A DNA stretch of 49,618 nt, from positions 1 to 49,618 of the forward strand of contig SKZY01000060.1 in the NCBI GenBank assembly GCA_007127095.1, given 5' to 3'. The translations under genes were made by a program, and so were the position numbers. The DNA comes from Planctomycetaceae bacterium (GTDB taxonomy: Bacteria > Planctomycetota > Planctomycetia > Pirellulales > Pirellulaceae). Below the pieces are notes generated by a model, which saw nothing but the letters and a program-made list of their open reading frames with translations, had not been told where the DNA came from and did not search any database. Positions 1 to 9,090 of the stretch are shown one piece after another. Every line of letters starts with the position of its first letter. Position 1 is the first letter of the stretch.

Positions 1-52
1 ATGGTTGAAGCTCAAAACCTCTCGACGTCGAGAGGTTTTGAGCTTCAACCAT
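1..52. repeat. Perfect 52-bp palindrome with no loop
   Basis: Bases 1-26 are the exact reverse complement of bases 27-52, with the centre at the GAC/GTC step. Because the window begins exactly at the outer end of the symmetry, the palindrome may extend further left. It has no T-run, so it is not an ordinary terminator. Its right arm overlaps the protein relic at 38-150, which suggests an inverted duplication of real sequence, or a fold-back artefact at a contig edge, rather than a selected operator. Confidence 0.85.
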
Positions 53-150
53 CACGTTGAAGTCTGGTCGCTACCGCCCGACCAACAGGACCAGCTACTT
101 GATCGCGCGGAGGCGGAAGGGCTGTCGCCGATGCTCCGTGGCAAATACGA
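38..150 (+). pseudogene. Scrap of a ParB/methyltransferase-associated type protein
   Basis: One frame reads FNHHVEVWSLPPDQQDQLLD followed by RAEAEGLSPM. This resembles the 'HH.EVA.LP...QD.LLD.AE.EGLS' segment I associate with plasmid or phage ParB-like and DNA-methyltransferase-linked proteins. The likeness stops near base 150, and no start codon or second conserved block is visible. Its first codons lie in the right arm of the palindrome at 1-52. I read it as a short relic of a mobile-element gene. The family assignment is from memory and tentative; the resemblance could be chance. Confidence 0.35.
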
Positions 151-374
151 CGCGACGTCGTTTTTCGGATCCTCGTCGGTGCCGACCTGGTGGCGCGGTT
201 GCTCGCTGGTGTCTGCGGCCATCGCTCACCGGTTCGATACCGAGAAATACCGAACAACCTCTCGATACCGCGATTCTTTACCCTCGTTTGCACTCTATGC
301 AACGGTTGCGGCATACTGTAAAACACGGCTAAACGGGGCTTTTCAGCATGAAAGGCCGTGACGGTAAGAGTGCA

Positions 375-416
375 CTCCGGAGCCGAAGGTTACAGGTTCG
401 AATCCTGTCGGGCGTA
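375..416 (+). pseudogene. 3' half of tRNA-Arg(CCG), possible att-site relic
   Basis: From 375 the sequence reads as an anticodon loop CTCCGGA (anticodon CCG at 377-379), a 3' anticodon strand GCCGA, the variable bases AGGTT, a perfect T stem-loop (392-408), a 3' acceptor strand CGGGCGT and discriminator A (416). The 5' half is missing: bases 370-374 do not pair with GCCGA, and no ACGCCCG acceptor strand occurs upstream. Homology beginning exactly in the anticodon loop is what is left when a tyrosine-integrase element recombines into a tRNA gene and displaces its 3' end. It cannot fold as a functional tRNA. Confidence 0.7.
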
Positions 417-658
417 TTCACGTACGACGATCGGCACATTCGCTGGCGTGGAATGTCCCTTCTCCCTCCCCGTGGGGTGTCTTCATCTACTCAAGTCCTA
501 TCCGTTCAAGCAGCATTAACCCTACCCCCGCCTTAGGGGCGATCGGTTGGTAGCGAGATGAGGGGCCCAGCATTTCCTCAGAATCAGCCACCGCCCTGCG
601 ACTCTGCCCCCAAGCGATCGTATTGCCGGTGCGGATGAGCCACTAAGCCGCCATTCCA

Positions 659-724
659 CGTCAGATTCGCGACATCTTTCGCCGCTACACCCCGCTGGTC
701 GAATCGCTCTTGCTGGACGAAGCT
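659..724 (+). pseudogene. dinB: Relic of DNA polymerase IV (DinB)
   Basis: This frame encodes RQIRDIFRRYTPLVESLLLD followed by EA. It closely matches the Y-family polymerase segment around 'IR.I..RYTPLVEPLSLDEA', where the Asp-Glu pair is catalytic. Similarity ends directly after the DEA and nothing upstream continues it, so only about 22 codons of a roughly 350-codon gene remain. The identification rests on this single, very characteristic segment. The neighbouring pyrD and tRNA relics support a decayed region rather than a chance match. Confidence 0.55.
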
Positions 725-803
725 GCCGAGGTCGACGCGAGGACACATCGGCGGGATCGATGCCAGCAGCTCGGACAGTTAACCGTTCAGACGGTCCACC
801 CGA

Positions 804-970
804 TTGATTCTTCGCCACTGTATTCGCCCGCTGCTGTTTCGGCTCGATCCGGAACTGGCCAATCCGATCGGGCTGGCGGCCGGTTGGGATAAGAGCGGCC
901 GAGCGATCGTCGTCAACTACGGGCTGCCCAATGACGGAGCCGAAACGGTCGCCCGGCAATTAGCTGTCCG
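804..970 (+). pseudogene. pyrD: Relic of dihydroorotate dehydrogenase (PyrD) with internal deletions
   Basis: In a single frame there are three colinear blocks of class 2 PyrD: RPLLFRLDPE (N-terminal helix), NPIGLAAGWDKSGRAI (the FMN-binding 'NP.GLAAG.DK.G' motif) and VVNYGLPNDGAETVARQLA (the 'NR.G..N.G...V...L' motif). In an intact enzyme they are separated by tens of residues; here they abut, so at least two in-frame deletions have occurred. The remaining roughly 55 codons cannot make an enzyme of about 350 residues. The normal role would be the fourth step of pyrimidine synthesis at the inner membrane, so a functional copy is expected elsewhere in the genome. Confidence 0.7.
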
Positions 971-991
971 TCGGCGACGTATTCCGATCGC

Positions 992-2365
992 TTAGACCTC
1001 GTTTAGCGGTTCGACTGCGTCGCCGAAGGTGTCGGGATGGACGTCCATCTTGTCCATCATCGAGAGAAAGAGCCTGCAGAGTTGCCGGTCGGATTGTGCT
1101 CGATAATCGATCACGCGTCCGCCTTCGATACGTCCGCCGGCGCCGCCGAGAACAATCACTGGTAATTGGTCGTTGTCATGCTTGGCGCCTGCCATCATGC
1201 TGGAACAGTACATCAACATGGTATTGTCCAATAGCGATCGTTCGCCTTCACGGATCGAGTCGAGCCGATCGGCCAGGTAGGCGACCTGCTCGACAAAAAA
1301 CTGATTGACCCGCAACCAATCTTCGCCGTCGCTGTGAGACAACAGGTGATGGATCATGTAATCGATCCCGTTGCCGGGTTGCTGTACCGACGGCAGATTG
1401 GGAAATCGCAACGCGCTGTGATCGTTATTCAGCTTCAACGTCGTCACGCGGGTCGTGTCGGTCTGGAAACCGAGCACCACGATGTCACACATCAACCGCA
1501 TGTGCTCGGCGATATCTTGCGGGATGCCGTCGGCGGGGCGGGGGCGATCGGGCTGATCGATCGTCGGCCGCCAGCCTTGCAGTTCGCCACGAGTCCCCGC
1601 ATTTTCGATCCGTGTTTCGACGTCCCGTACCGATTCCAGGTATTCATCCAGCTTCCGCCGATCGCTGATGCTGATCCGACGTCTCAAGTCACTAGCGTCT
1701 TCCCGCACAGCATCCAAAATACTCCGGTCGCCGGGCGTGACTTCGTCCTTAAACAGTCGATCAAAGGCGAGCGCCGGATAGAGTTCTAGCGGCGTCGGGG
1801 TCGTCGGCGAACTCCAGGAGATGTGAGAGCTGTAGAGCATCGAATAGTTCTTGTGCACCGAGGGATTCGATTGCTCGCACCCCAGGACCAAGCTGGGTAC
1901 CTTCGTCGAACGCCCGTAGGTTTGGGCCATCAACTGATCAAAGCTGGTGCCCGAACGGATCGTACCACCCGCGGCGATCGGGGCACCTGAGAGCAGATTG
2001 CCGGTCTGCGAACTGTGGATGTTTCCTTTCCGGGCTTCCTCATGGTAGAGGCCACCGACGAACAGCATTTTTTCGCGATGCGGGTGTAGCGGCTGCAAGA
2101 CTTGCCCCAACTCCATCGCCGAACCGGCTCCCTTGGCCCACCAATGCCGCGAATGAAAGCCGTTTCCCGAGAACAACACTCCCAGACGCACCGGCGGTTG
2201 AGCGTCGCCGCGACTACCGTCGACAGCATCGCCCCACACGGGTCGTGACTCCATCCAGGGCAAAGCCATCGACACGCCGACACCACACAGAAACGATCGC
2301 CGGGTCAGAAAATCACGCCGGGCTACCGACTTCTCCCGGGCTGTCGAATTGAATCGCGTGCTCAT
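992..2365 (-). CDS. DUF1552 family exported protein
   Basis: A protein of 457 residues from the ATG at 2365, chosen because GAAGG lies about 7 bases upstream and a twin-arginine-like leader follows (RRDFLTRRSFLCGVGVSMAL). The body carries the planctomycete DUF1552 pattern: LGVLFSGNGFH near the N-terminus, a central GTSFDQLMAQ segment, and a C-terminal LMYCSSMMAGAKHDNDQLPV block with the conserved His and Asp. The family is distantly related to DUF1501, and its reaction is unknown to me. It lies 61 bases downstream of the DUF1592-type cytochrome gene on the same strand. This is the standard pairing in planctomycetes and suggests the two exported proteins work together. Confidence 0.9.
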   Translation of the reverse strand: MSTRFNSTAREKSVARRDFLTRRSFLCGVGVSMALPWMESRPVWGDAVDGSRGDAQPPVRLGVLFSGNGFHSRHWWAKGAGSAMELGQVLQPLHPHREKMLFVGGLYHEEARKGNIHSSQTGNLLSGAPIAAGGTIRSGTSFDQLMAQTYGRSTKVPSLVLGCEQSNPSVHKNYSMLYSSHISWSSPTTPTPLELYPALAFDRLFKDEVTPGDRSILDAVREDASDLRRRISISDRRKLDEYLESVRDVETRIENAGTRGELQGWRPTIDQPDRPRPADGIPQDIAEHMRLMCDIVVLGFQTDTTRVTTLKLNNDHSALRFPNLPSVQQPGNGIDYMIHHLLSHSDGEDWLRVNQFFVEQVAYLADRLDSIREGERSLLDNTMLMYCSSMMAGAKHDNDQLPVIVLGGAGGRIEGGRVIDYRAQSDRQLCRLFLSMMDKMDVHPDTFGDAVEPLNEV

Positions 2366-2426
2366 GTCAAAACCTTCGAAAGGCGAGTCGGGTGGCACTG
2401 AGAAGGGGGCGTTTGCGGGTCATGGC

Positions 2427-5400
2427 TTACTTGTCCTGACCGCGAGTCATCAAAAACTGAGGACTCAATACGATCCGATCGATCACGGTGCTTGTCCGAT
2501 ATCGGCTGGCGTGCAGCTCCGTCATCATCGCATCGATCAACGGTTTGTCGGACAATTGGACGGAGCGGCCGAGGGCGTAACCGAGCAGTTTACGGCAAAA
2601 TTGTCGCAAGAAATCGTCACGCCGTGTTTCCATCAAGAAGGCCCGTAGCCCTTCCAATCCGCTCAATTCGGTACCGTCATCCATGCGGGTGAAGGTGTCA
2701 ATCGTTTGCCCATGAATATCGACATCCCGCCGCCGTCCGATGGCATCAAACCCTTCCAACGCGAATCCCGGTGGATCGATTCGACGGTGACATTTCGCAC
2801 ACGCCGGATCGCTGCTGTGGCGTTCGATCAATTGGCGTTCGGTGAGTCCCGCGGGGGCGACGTCGGGCAACAGCGGCACGTCCTTGGGCGGCCTCGGCAG
2901 CCGCTCGCCCAAAACCACTTCGCTCAACCAATTGCCGCGGAGGATCGGACTGGTCCGCGATGCCCCGCTCTGACGGGCCAAGATGCCAGCGAATCCGAGG
3001 ATGCCGCCGCGACCAATTGCTCGCATTTGATCGACCCGTTGCCAATCTTCGGTCGTGACCTCCAATCCGTAATGCCGTGCTAACGGACCGTTGACGAAAG
3101 TGTGATCTGCGTTCAGCAGAGTGAGGACCGAGCGGTCGGCTTGAAACAGATCGATGAAGAAGCAAACGATCTCTTCCTGCATGGCGTCACGCAAGTCGAC
3201 AAAGGTCGGAAAATGCCGCTCGCTTTTTTCGTCCAGCCTTTCGAGATCGCGGACTTGCAACCACTGGCAGCCAAACTCGGTCGCCAGACGACGAATTTTC
3301 GGATCGGATGTCATCCGTCGGACCTGGCGGATCAACACGTCGGGATCGACGATCTGGCCTGAATCAGCCAATCCACGCAGCTCGAAATCAGGCGTCGATG
3401 ACCACAGAAAATAGCTCAACCGGGTCGCCAATTCCCAGGGATCGACCGGACCGGGGTCGGGGCCTTCGACCATCTGTTCACCGCGATACAAAAATGCCGG
3501 GGCGATCAGGATGCGGGTGATCAAGGAGCGAATGGCCGCGTCGTGGTTCAGCTCCTGCGAGCGAAGCTGGTCGTACAATGCCGTCAAACCGCGGCGTTCA
3601 TTGTCGCTCAGCGGTCGACGCCAAGCGTGTTCCGCGAGTTCGATCGCAGCCCGCAACTGAATCGGCTCAGTGGCGATCTGCCGCTGGCGGAAATCGGCTG
3701 CCGCTTGATGGATCGGTTCCCGCAGCGGTTCAAACGCGGACGGGTCGGCGTCCTGAGTCGCGTATTGGTAAAGCTGCTCGTACGCATCGACCAATTTCAG
3801 CGGCGCTCGGCTGACAAACAGTAGTTCATCCCATAACCGATCGAGCTCCGCCGCCTCGCGGTCGTCGAGCATCAGTCGTTGCAGGTGATCGTCCTCGCGG
3901 TAGTACAACCGCAGCGTCACAACCTCGTCGACCGGGACGATCTCGCTATAGCAAAGTGCCGCAGGAAACCATCGACGAAAATCATCAAACGCCAACTCGA
4001 AGCGGCGACGCCCCTCGCTGGCGTCGTCGACGATCACCGGTACGTTAGGAACTGGACTCGTCAGCCGCTGGATGTCGACCAACGAAGCCTCACCGTTGGT
4101 TGCTGACTGGTTCGTGGGCGGCTCGGTCAAAAGCTGCATTTGCACGCTGCCCGAACCGTTGCCGCTAGGGTGCAGCGAACCGGTGACAACGAACTCCATC
4201 CCCGCTACCCATTCACCTGGCAAGCGGACTTCGATCACCGCGGGTGCTTGAACGCAGAGGCTATCATCAGCGACCGAACCGGCCACCGGGTGCTTACCGA
4301 ACAAACCGGGATCGATGCCGTATCGCCAGCCGGCAGCCGTCGTGGAAACATCCCCCTGCGCGACTTCCGCCGTCGTCGTGGACTCGTCATTTTCTCCACT
4401 CGCTCCGTACAGCGACCACAGCGGACTCTGCCAATCGAGCAGCGAGCGACGGAGCATCGCGTCGGGCGAATCGGTGACCGAGTCATCCGAGTCGGCGGTC
4501 AACAACCGCTGCAATCGTTCCGCCAGCCTCGGTCGCTGTTCAGGGTCGGCGGACGACAACCAGTCGTGCAACAGCGAGCCTGACGGGATTGTAGGGGAAT
4601 CAGCGACCTCGTTCGGTTCGCCACCGAGGTACCAAACCGCTTCGTTGCCATAACGGTCGGCCTTCGGGTTGGATCGCAGGATATCGGGGGCGACATCACT
4701 GTTTAAATCCCAGATTCGGTCTCCATCACGTTCGCCGATGCGCAACGCGACCGCGGTGGTGTCACAGAAATGGTTCCCGTCGCGTGGCCCGACGACCAAG
4801 GCGATCACGTCGCCGGCCGAGACGGCGAGTTCGCGGCTCGCTGCGAGGCTGACCGGCGTCGCACCGTTGCTCGTCCCACTGGCGAGACTGCTGCGTCGTC
4901 GGCCGCTACGGTGTTGCAGCGCCCAGCTGACTCCGTTGCCACAGTTGAGATGGGCATCAAACAGTTCACCATCGATCGCTACTCGGCCTGTCACCGGACT
5001 TCGCCAGGCGATCACGACTGAAACCGTTGGCGACGGATGGACGACTACACCGCCGGCCTTCAGCAGGCCCGGTGCACGCACATCGGCGTCGGACGCGTTG
5101 GACAACACGCTCAGTGCGTCAGCACCGACCCAACCTTTGATGAACTCGTAGTCGGAAGTGCCGTCGAGGGTTTGCGTCAAGCACGGCGGCAACGCTACCT
5201 CCGCATCGGCGCCGGCGTCGATTCCCAAGTAGCCGAGCCAGGCAACCAGTGCGGATCGATCGATTTGATGGCGCGTGACCATTCCGGCGAGGTCGATCGG
5301 GCCGGACGTCCGCTCCACTTCAGCGACAGCGGCGAGACAATCGGCGGTTTGGCTGAGCAGCTGTTGACGTCGCGACAACATCCGCTTCCAGGTCGAGTCG

Positions 5401-6656
5401 ACGTCTCGCAGCGGCACGTCGGGTTGACCTGGAACGACCAGTCGAGGCTGTTCCCAAACCGCCAAATCGCCTTGGTCGCCATCACCAGCATCGCCGGTCG
5501 CGAGGTACAGGACCACATCAGTCTCGCCATCAGCCGGCTGAAGTTTGACTCGCAGCTCGCGCTGCGAAACCAAAGGCGACACGGGTTCCTGCCACCGACT
5601 CGGGCCATTGACTTTGCCGATGTGCCCGACGCTGGTCAACCGCCACAAAGCGTCTTGCCATTCGCGGATCTCAGCGGCAGTCAACTCGTCGGCGGACCAC
5701 TTGCGTTGCAGTGATCGCAGCAGCAACGACGTTTGAGGCTGTGAGAAAATTTCCCACAGCGACGTCAAATACTTTTCGTTCAAGCCCGACTCGGCGGCGA
5801 CCGCCGCAATCGACTGAGTCCCATCAGCCAGTCGTTGACGGTTCGTTTGCAGCGCCGCCAGATAGGCTGCGACGGGGAGACGCCCACCGGAGTTCGTCTC
5901 GAAGACGACACCCTGCAGGTTCACGGCGGTCGCCCCGTCGTCGCGAACGTAGCGAGAGTAAAACGCACGGATCGCGTCCAGCCGTTGGTTCGCCCAATCG
6001 CTGGCGCTGGTGCTGTCAGAAAAACCGATCGAATCGGGCAGTATAACGGCGTGCCGGGCAACGTCCTTGGCGGCATCGATGTACTTCGTTAATAACGCTG
6101 GCGACATCACCAACGCCGCACCGGCATTCGTGAACCCTTCACCGGCGGCACCATCGAGCGGAAATTCGGCTGCCGGGTCGAGTGAATCGATCCCGGTCAG
6201 ATCACGGATCGTATAGGTGTACTCGACCTTCGACAGTCGCCGCAGCACGACCTCGCCGGGGTCACCGGCGTTGGCCAGCGCGATTTTGTCGAGCGTTCGG
6301 CGAACCCAGGTCAGCAACTGAGTCCGCTCCGCCGTCGACATCGGCGACTGTTCCTTGCCCGTCCCATCCTTGCTCGGTCCCCCGGAGGGCGGCATTTCGC
6401 CACTTTCGACCTGTTCGATCACCGACAACCAAACGTCGGGATTCTGATGCACTTCAGCAAGTGTCGCAAACCGCTGCAGATCCAGTTCGCCGGCTGGCGA
6501 CTCAGTCGAGTGGCAGACGATGCAGTACTCGTCGAGCAGCGGGCGAATCTGGCGTTGAAAAACATCGTCAGCAAGTGTCGGGCAATCGTTACCAACGAAC
6601 GCCATCAGCGAGAGCAAGAACCAGTATCTCGGGTTCAAGAAAAACCATCGCGTCAT
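2427..6656 (-). CDS. Giant DUF1587/1595/1592/1588/1585 cytochrome-type protein
   Basis: About 1409 residues from the ATG at 6656, preferred over an in-frame ATG at 6716 because GCGGAG precedes it and a hydrophobic leader follows. After the leader come a haem c motif CIVCH (about residues 45-49, PSCyt1-like), a DUF1587-like block (LRRLSKVEYTYTIRDLTG), a very long middle of about 700 residues without recognised motifs, and then DUF1595 (HAWRRPLSDNE), DUF1592 (ATRLSYFLWSSTPD), DUF1588 (with a second CAKCH motif) and DUF1585 at the C-terminus. The usual size that I know is 800-1100 residues, so the extra middle stands out. It is presumably periplasmic. It is followed by its DUF1552 partner; the substrate is unknown. 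Confidence 0.9.
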   Translation of the reverse strand: MTRWFFLNPRYWFLLSLMAFVGNDCPTLADDVFQRQIRPLLDEYCIVCHSTESPAGELDLQRFATLAEVHQNPDVWLSVIEQVESGEMPPSGGPSKDGTGKEQSPMSTAERTQLLTWVRRTLDKIALANAGDPGEVVLRRLSKVEYTYTIRDLTGIDSLDPAAEFPLDGAAGEGFTNAGAALVMSPALLTKYIDAAKDVARHAVILPDSIGFSDSTSASDWANQRLDAIRAFYSRYVRDDGATAVNLQGVVFETNSGGRLPVAAYLAALQTNRQRLADGTQSIAAVAAESGLNEKYLTSLWEIFSQPQTSLLLRSLQRKWSADELTAAEIREWQDALWRLTSVGHIGKVNGPSRWQEPVSPLVSQRELRVKLQPADGETDVVLYLATGDAGDGDQGDLAVWEQPRLVVPGQPDVPLRDVDSTWKRMLSRRQQLLSQTADCLAAVAEVERTSGPIDLAGMVTRHQIDRSALVAWLGYLGIDAGADAEVALPPCLTQTLDGTSDYEFIKGWVGADALSVLSNASDADVRAPGLLKAGGVVVHPSPTVSVVIAWRSPVTGRVAIDGELFDAHLNCGNGVSWALQHRSGRRRSSLASGTSNGATPVSLAASRELAVSAGDVIALVVGPRDGNHFCDTTAVALRIGERDGDRIWDLNSDVAPDILRSNPKADRYGNEAVWYLGGEPNEVADSPTIPSGSLLHDWLSSADPEQRPRLAERLQRLLTADSDDSVTDSPDAMLRRSLLDWQSPLWSLYGASGENDESTTTAEVAQGDVSTTAAGWRYGIDPGLFGKHPVAGSVADDSLCVQAPAVIEVRLPGEWVAGMEFVVTGSLHPSGNGSGSVQMQLLTEPPTNQSATNGEASLVDIQRLTSPVPNVPVIVDDASEGRRRFELAFDDFRRWFPAALCYSEIVPVDEVVTLRLYYREDDHLQRLMLDDREAAELDRLWDELLFVSRAPLKLVDAYEQLYQYATQDADPSAFEPLREPIHQAAADFRQRQIATEPIQLRAAIELAEHAWRRPLSDNERRGLTALYDQLRSQELNHDAAIRSLITRILIAPAFLYRGEQMVEGPDPGPVDPWELATRLSYFLWSSTPDFELRGLADSGQIVDPDVLIRQVRRMTSDPKIRRLATEFGCQWLQVRDLERLDEKSERHFPTFVDLRDAMQEEIVCFFIDLFQADRSVLTLLNADHTFVNGPLARHYGLEVTTEDWQRVDQMRAIGRGGILGFAGILARQSGASRTSPILRGNWLSEVVLGERLPRPPKDVPLLPDVAPAGLTERQLIERHSSDPACAKCHRRIDPPGFALEGFDAIGRRRDVDIHGQTIDTFTRMDDGTELSGLEGLRAFLMETRRDDFLRQFCRKLLGYALGRSVQLSDKPLIDAMMTELHASRYRTSTVIDRIVLSPQFLMTRGQDK

Positions 6657-6731
6657 GACCGCTCCGCCTGAGAAAAGGCTGGAAACTGGGTCACCAGCCG
6701 AACAAGAATTCACCAACCGCCTATCCGCGGG

Positions 6732-7142
6732 TCATTTGTGGGACTCGTGACAGGCCTTGCAGTTGGTCGCGACCTTCAGCGTCTCGATGCCGTCGGGACG
6801 TCCGACGACCACTTTGGCGGCCGCCAAGGCCGAACCACCGGCCAGCTGCTGCCACGATTGGAGGTCGCCTTTTTCCGGCTTCGATTCAAACATGGTGATG
6901 TAGAGATCCAACAGTAACTGCTTTTCCTCCTGGGTCGCATCGCCATCGAGAATCTTCTTCAAGAGCCCATCCTTGTGCCCAACCTTCATGATCTCCTTGA
7001 TCGACAACTTCGCCGTGTCGGCCTCTTTCGCCTCCGGCTGCTGAGCCACAGCCGCTTGGCCCAATCCCGAGAACGCACCGAACAACCAGCCACCAACCAG
7101 ACAAATGCCAATCGAAGTACACATTTTGAACGACGCACGCAT
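6732..7142 (-). CDS. Cytochrome c'-like small exported haem protein
   Basis: 136 residues: a signal peptide of about 34 residues, then a roughly 100-residue, probably all-helical domain with its only haem motif, CKACH, five residues from the C-terminus (CKACHESHK). A short helical protein with CxxCH at the extreme C-terminus is the layout of class II cytochromes (cytochrome c'), which bind NO or other small ligands. The pattern HKDGLLKKI...EEKQLLLDLY fits a helix-bundle surface. It lies in line after nrfA and 75 bases before the DUF1592 protein on the same strand. A role in nitrogen-oxide handling is inference; a plain electron carrier is equally possible. Confidence 0.8.
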   Translation of the reverse strand: MRASFKMCTSIGICLVGGWLFGAFSGLGQAAVAQQPEAKEADTAKLSIKEIMKVGHKDGLLKKILDGDATQEEKQLLLDLYITMFESKPEKGDLQSWQQLAGGSALAAAKVVVGRPDGIETLKVATNCKACHESHK

Positions 7143-7454
7143 GAGCTAAGCACCTTGGTTAAGGAGAAAACGAAACCGTACCGGCCGAGAAAAAAAGGGT
7201 TACCGGCAACGGCACACCGAACGATCAAAACCGAACAGCAGTTTACCTGCCCCCCGTATCCGGATGGTCGATCGCATCGCCGATTTTTTCCGGCTGGCGG
7301 TCCGCAACGGAATTGCCCGTACCGCATTGCCGGTCGGGAAATCCCTGAGCCGTTTGGGAAATCGCCATCAAAAGCGTCCGCAAAACCAAGCTAGCCGCAC
7401 AGCGTTAGCCGCGGTTTCTGTCGAGGCGGCAGTGGTGGCAGGGTCGTGAACAAG
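7143..7454. other. Intergenic region between nrfA and the c'-like gene
   Basis: 312 bases without a credible gene. An imperfect palindrome near 7383-7417 has ends AAACC and GGTTT around GCTAGCC and GTTAGCC cores; it looks like a dispersed planctomycete intergenic repeat and may end nrfA transcription. I see no convincing -35/-10 pair for the downstream gene. Confidence 0.4.
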
Positions 7455-9059
7455 CTAGGGAGCCGGGGTCAACAATCGCAATGCGGCGGCTTGGGCTTGG
7501 CGGCTGTAATCGATCGATTCGGCGAGGATCCGAGCCGATTCTTGGCTGGCGTGAAAACCTTTCGAATTTTCGCTGCTGATGAAGTCGAGACGCCACATCG
7601 ACTTGCGTTGCAGGCGGAAGATTTCCGCCAAGGCGTCATCGTCCGCGCCGGCGGCTTGTGCTTGCAGAATCGCGTCAAGCATGTCGGTCATCGCGGTGGC
7701 GGCGATTTCCATCAGGTCGACCGTCCGCTGCTGGATTCCTTCCACACGGGCCCGCAGGTCAGCTTCATCGACGTTGTGACACACCCGACAGGCGTGGCCG
7801 ATGTTTTCCATCGGACTGCGGACGTTGTGGTTGCTCAGTTTCGTCGCCCCGACCCGTTCATACGGCATGTGGCAATCGGCACAACTGACCCCGGAGCGGG
7901 CGTGAATCCCCTGACTCCATAATTCGAACTCGGGGTGTTGGACCTTGAACAGCGGGGCGCCGGTTTCACCATGGTCGTAATCGCTGAACGGTTCACCGTC
8001 GGGGAACGTTTTTTCTTCCCAGTGACGCTCTTGGGCATCCATGGTCAGCCCGTGCCGCCAAGGAAATTCGAGTGTATCACGGTTGGCGCAGTAGTATTCG
8101 ACGTGGCATTGGCCACAGGTAAAACTTCGCATTTCTTGGCGACTCGCCAATTGATTCGGATCGTAAGGGGCGGCCCGATCACCACGTCGCCACCGCTCGA
8201 TGCTGGGAAACGGTGGTACCGGTTCGTCCGAAGCGGCCAAGGCGGCGATGCCGGTCATGAATCCGGGGCGAGTGATCCGCACCGCCATCGATTGCGGGTC
8301 GTGGCAATCGATACAGCTAACCGGATGGACGTTGTCCAACGCATCGGGATGCCGCAGCGGGTGATCGTCGGGAACCTGGTCGGTACCCGCGAAACCACCG
8401 ACCGGGGGCGCCGGAAAAGCCGGCGCTGCCGAACCACTGCCGTCGGGGACTTGCGTCAGCATCGCGAGCACCTCGTGGTAAGGGCGAGTGCTTAGCAGTT
8501 CAAAACCCTTGATCACCGCCGGCATGTTGAAATCGTCAGCCAGGTCGGCTTCCTCATGCGGTAATCCCATCGCCTCCAACCCGACTTGGCGATAGAGCAC
8601 GACCGGAGAAGCGTGACAATGCAGGCAGGCGCCCGATTGGCTGCGTTGGTTGACCCGTTCGGTGACGACCTGGTCGTACAGCATGTATGCATGCCCGCGG
8701 GCTTCGCGATAATCGAGGCTGAAAGCATAGCCGGCGTAGAGCCGTCGCAACCACGGGCTCTGGTCGAGTTTGCTTTCGGGCATCGCCGACGATCCGCCGT
8801 AGAATTCGTCTCCGGCCGTCATCAGGTATTGCTCATAGTGATGCGGCCAATTCTTACCCCACGGTTTCGGATCGGTGCTGACTTCGTTGACGTCGACGAC
8901 CCGCACGTACCGCTGACGGGCGTCCTGTTTGTGGGTGAAGATCGTCGTCAACAAAAAGGCGATCCCGATCGTGGCGACCGCCGATACGATCAAGACCGTG
9001 AGCCAGACTTTGGGGGAAAGACCACGACTGCGGACCGGTGTGTCTTCGGGTGAGGTCAT
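7455..9059 (-). CDS. nrfA: Cytochrome c nitrite reductase catalytic subunit NrfA
   Basis: 534 residues. NrfA reduces nitrite to ammonium with six electrons in the periplasm. One N-terminal transmembrane anchor (about 18-40) is followed by five haem motifs in NrfA order: CLHCH (145-149), CIDCH (249-253), CGQCH (315-319) followed directly by the NrfA signature VEYY, CADCHMPY (393-400) and CRVCH (424-428). The active-site Tyr of VEYY, the distal His of GIHARSG (386) and an Arg in YREARGHAY match known catalytic residues. The first, active-site haem has CxxCH, where E. coli has CxxCK; His-type enzymes are known (for example Campylobacter). The gene starts 31 bases after nrfH, so they are surely co-transcribed. 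Confidence 0.95.
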   Translation of the reverse strand: MTSPEDTPVRSRGLSPKVWLTVLIVSAVATIGIAFLLTTIFTHKQDARQRYVRVVDVNEVSTDPKPWGKNWPHHYEQYLMTAGDEFYGGSSAMPESKLDQSPWLRRLYAGYAFSLDYREARGHAYMLYDQVVTERVNQRSQSGACLHCHASPVVLYRQVGLEAMGLPHEEADLADDFNMPAVIKGFELLSTRPYHEVLAMLTQVPDGSGSAAPAFPAPPVGGFAGTDQVPDDHPLRHPDALDNVHPVSCIDCHDPQSMAVRITRPGFMTGIAALAASDEPVPPFPSIERWRRGDRAAPYDPNQLASRQEMRSFTCGQCHVEYYCANRDTLEFPWRHGLTMDAQERHWEEKTFPDGEPFSDYDHGETGAPLFKVQHPEFELWSQGIHARSGVSCADCHMPYERVGATKLSNHNVRSPMENIGHACRVCHNVDEADLRARVEGIQQRTVDLMEIAATAMTDMLDAILQAQAAGADDDALAEIFRLQRKSMWRLDFISSENSKGFHASQESARILAESIDYSRQAQAAALRLLTPAP

Positions 9060-9090
9060 CGGATTTTCAAAGTCGGTGGTTGATTTGCGT

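Noticed and set aside
522-959. 145-codon minus-strand frame in the graveyard region
   Set aside because: No family resemblance, and the plus strand of the same DNA carries recognisable DinB and PyrD motifs.
2427-6656. The TTG/ATG-rich 5' extension (start at 6716) of the DUF1592 protein
   Set aside because: It adds 20 residues ahead of a clean leader, and the ATG at 6656 has the better ribosome site.
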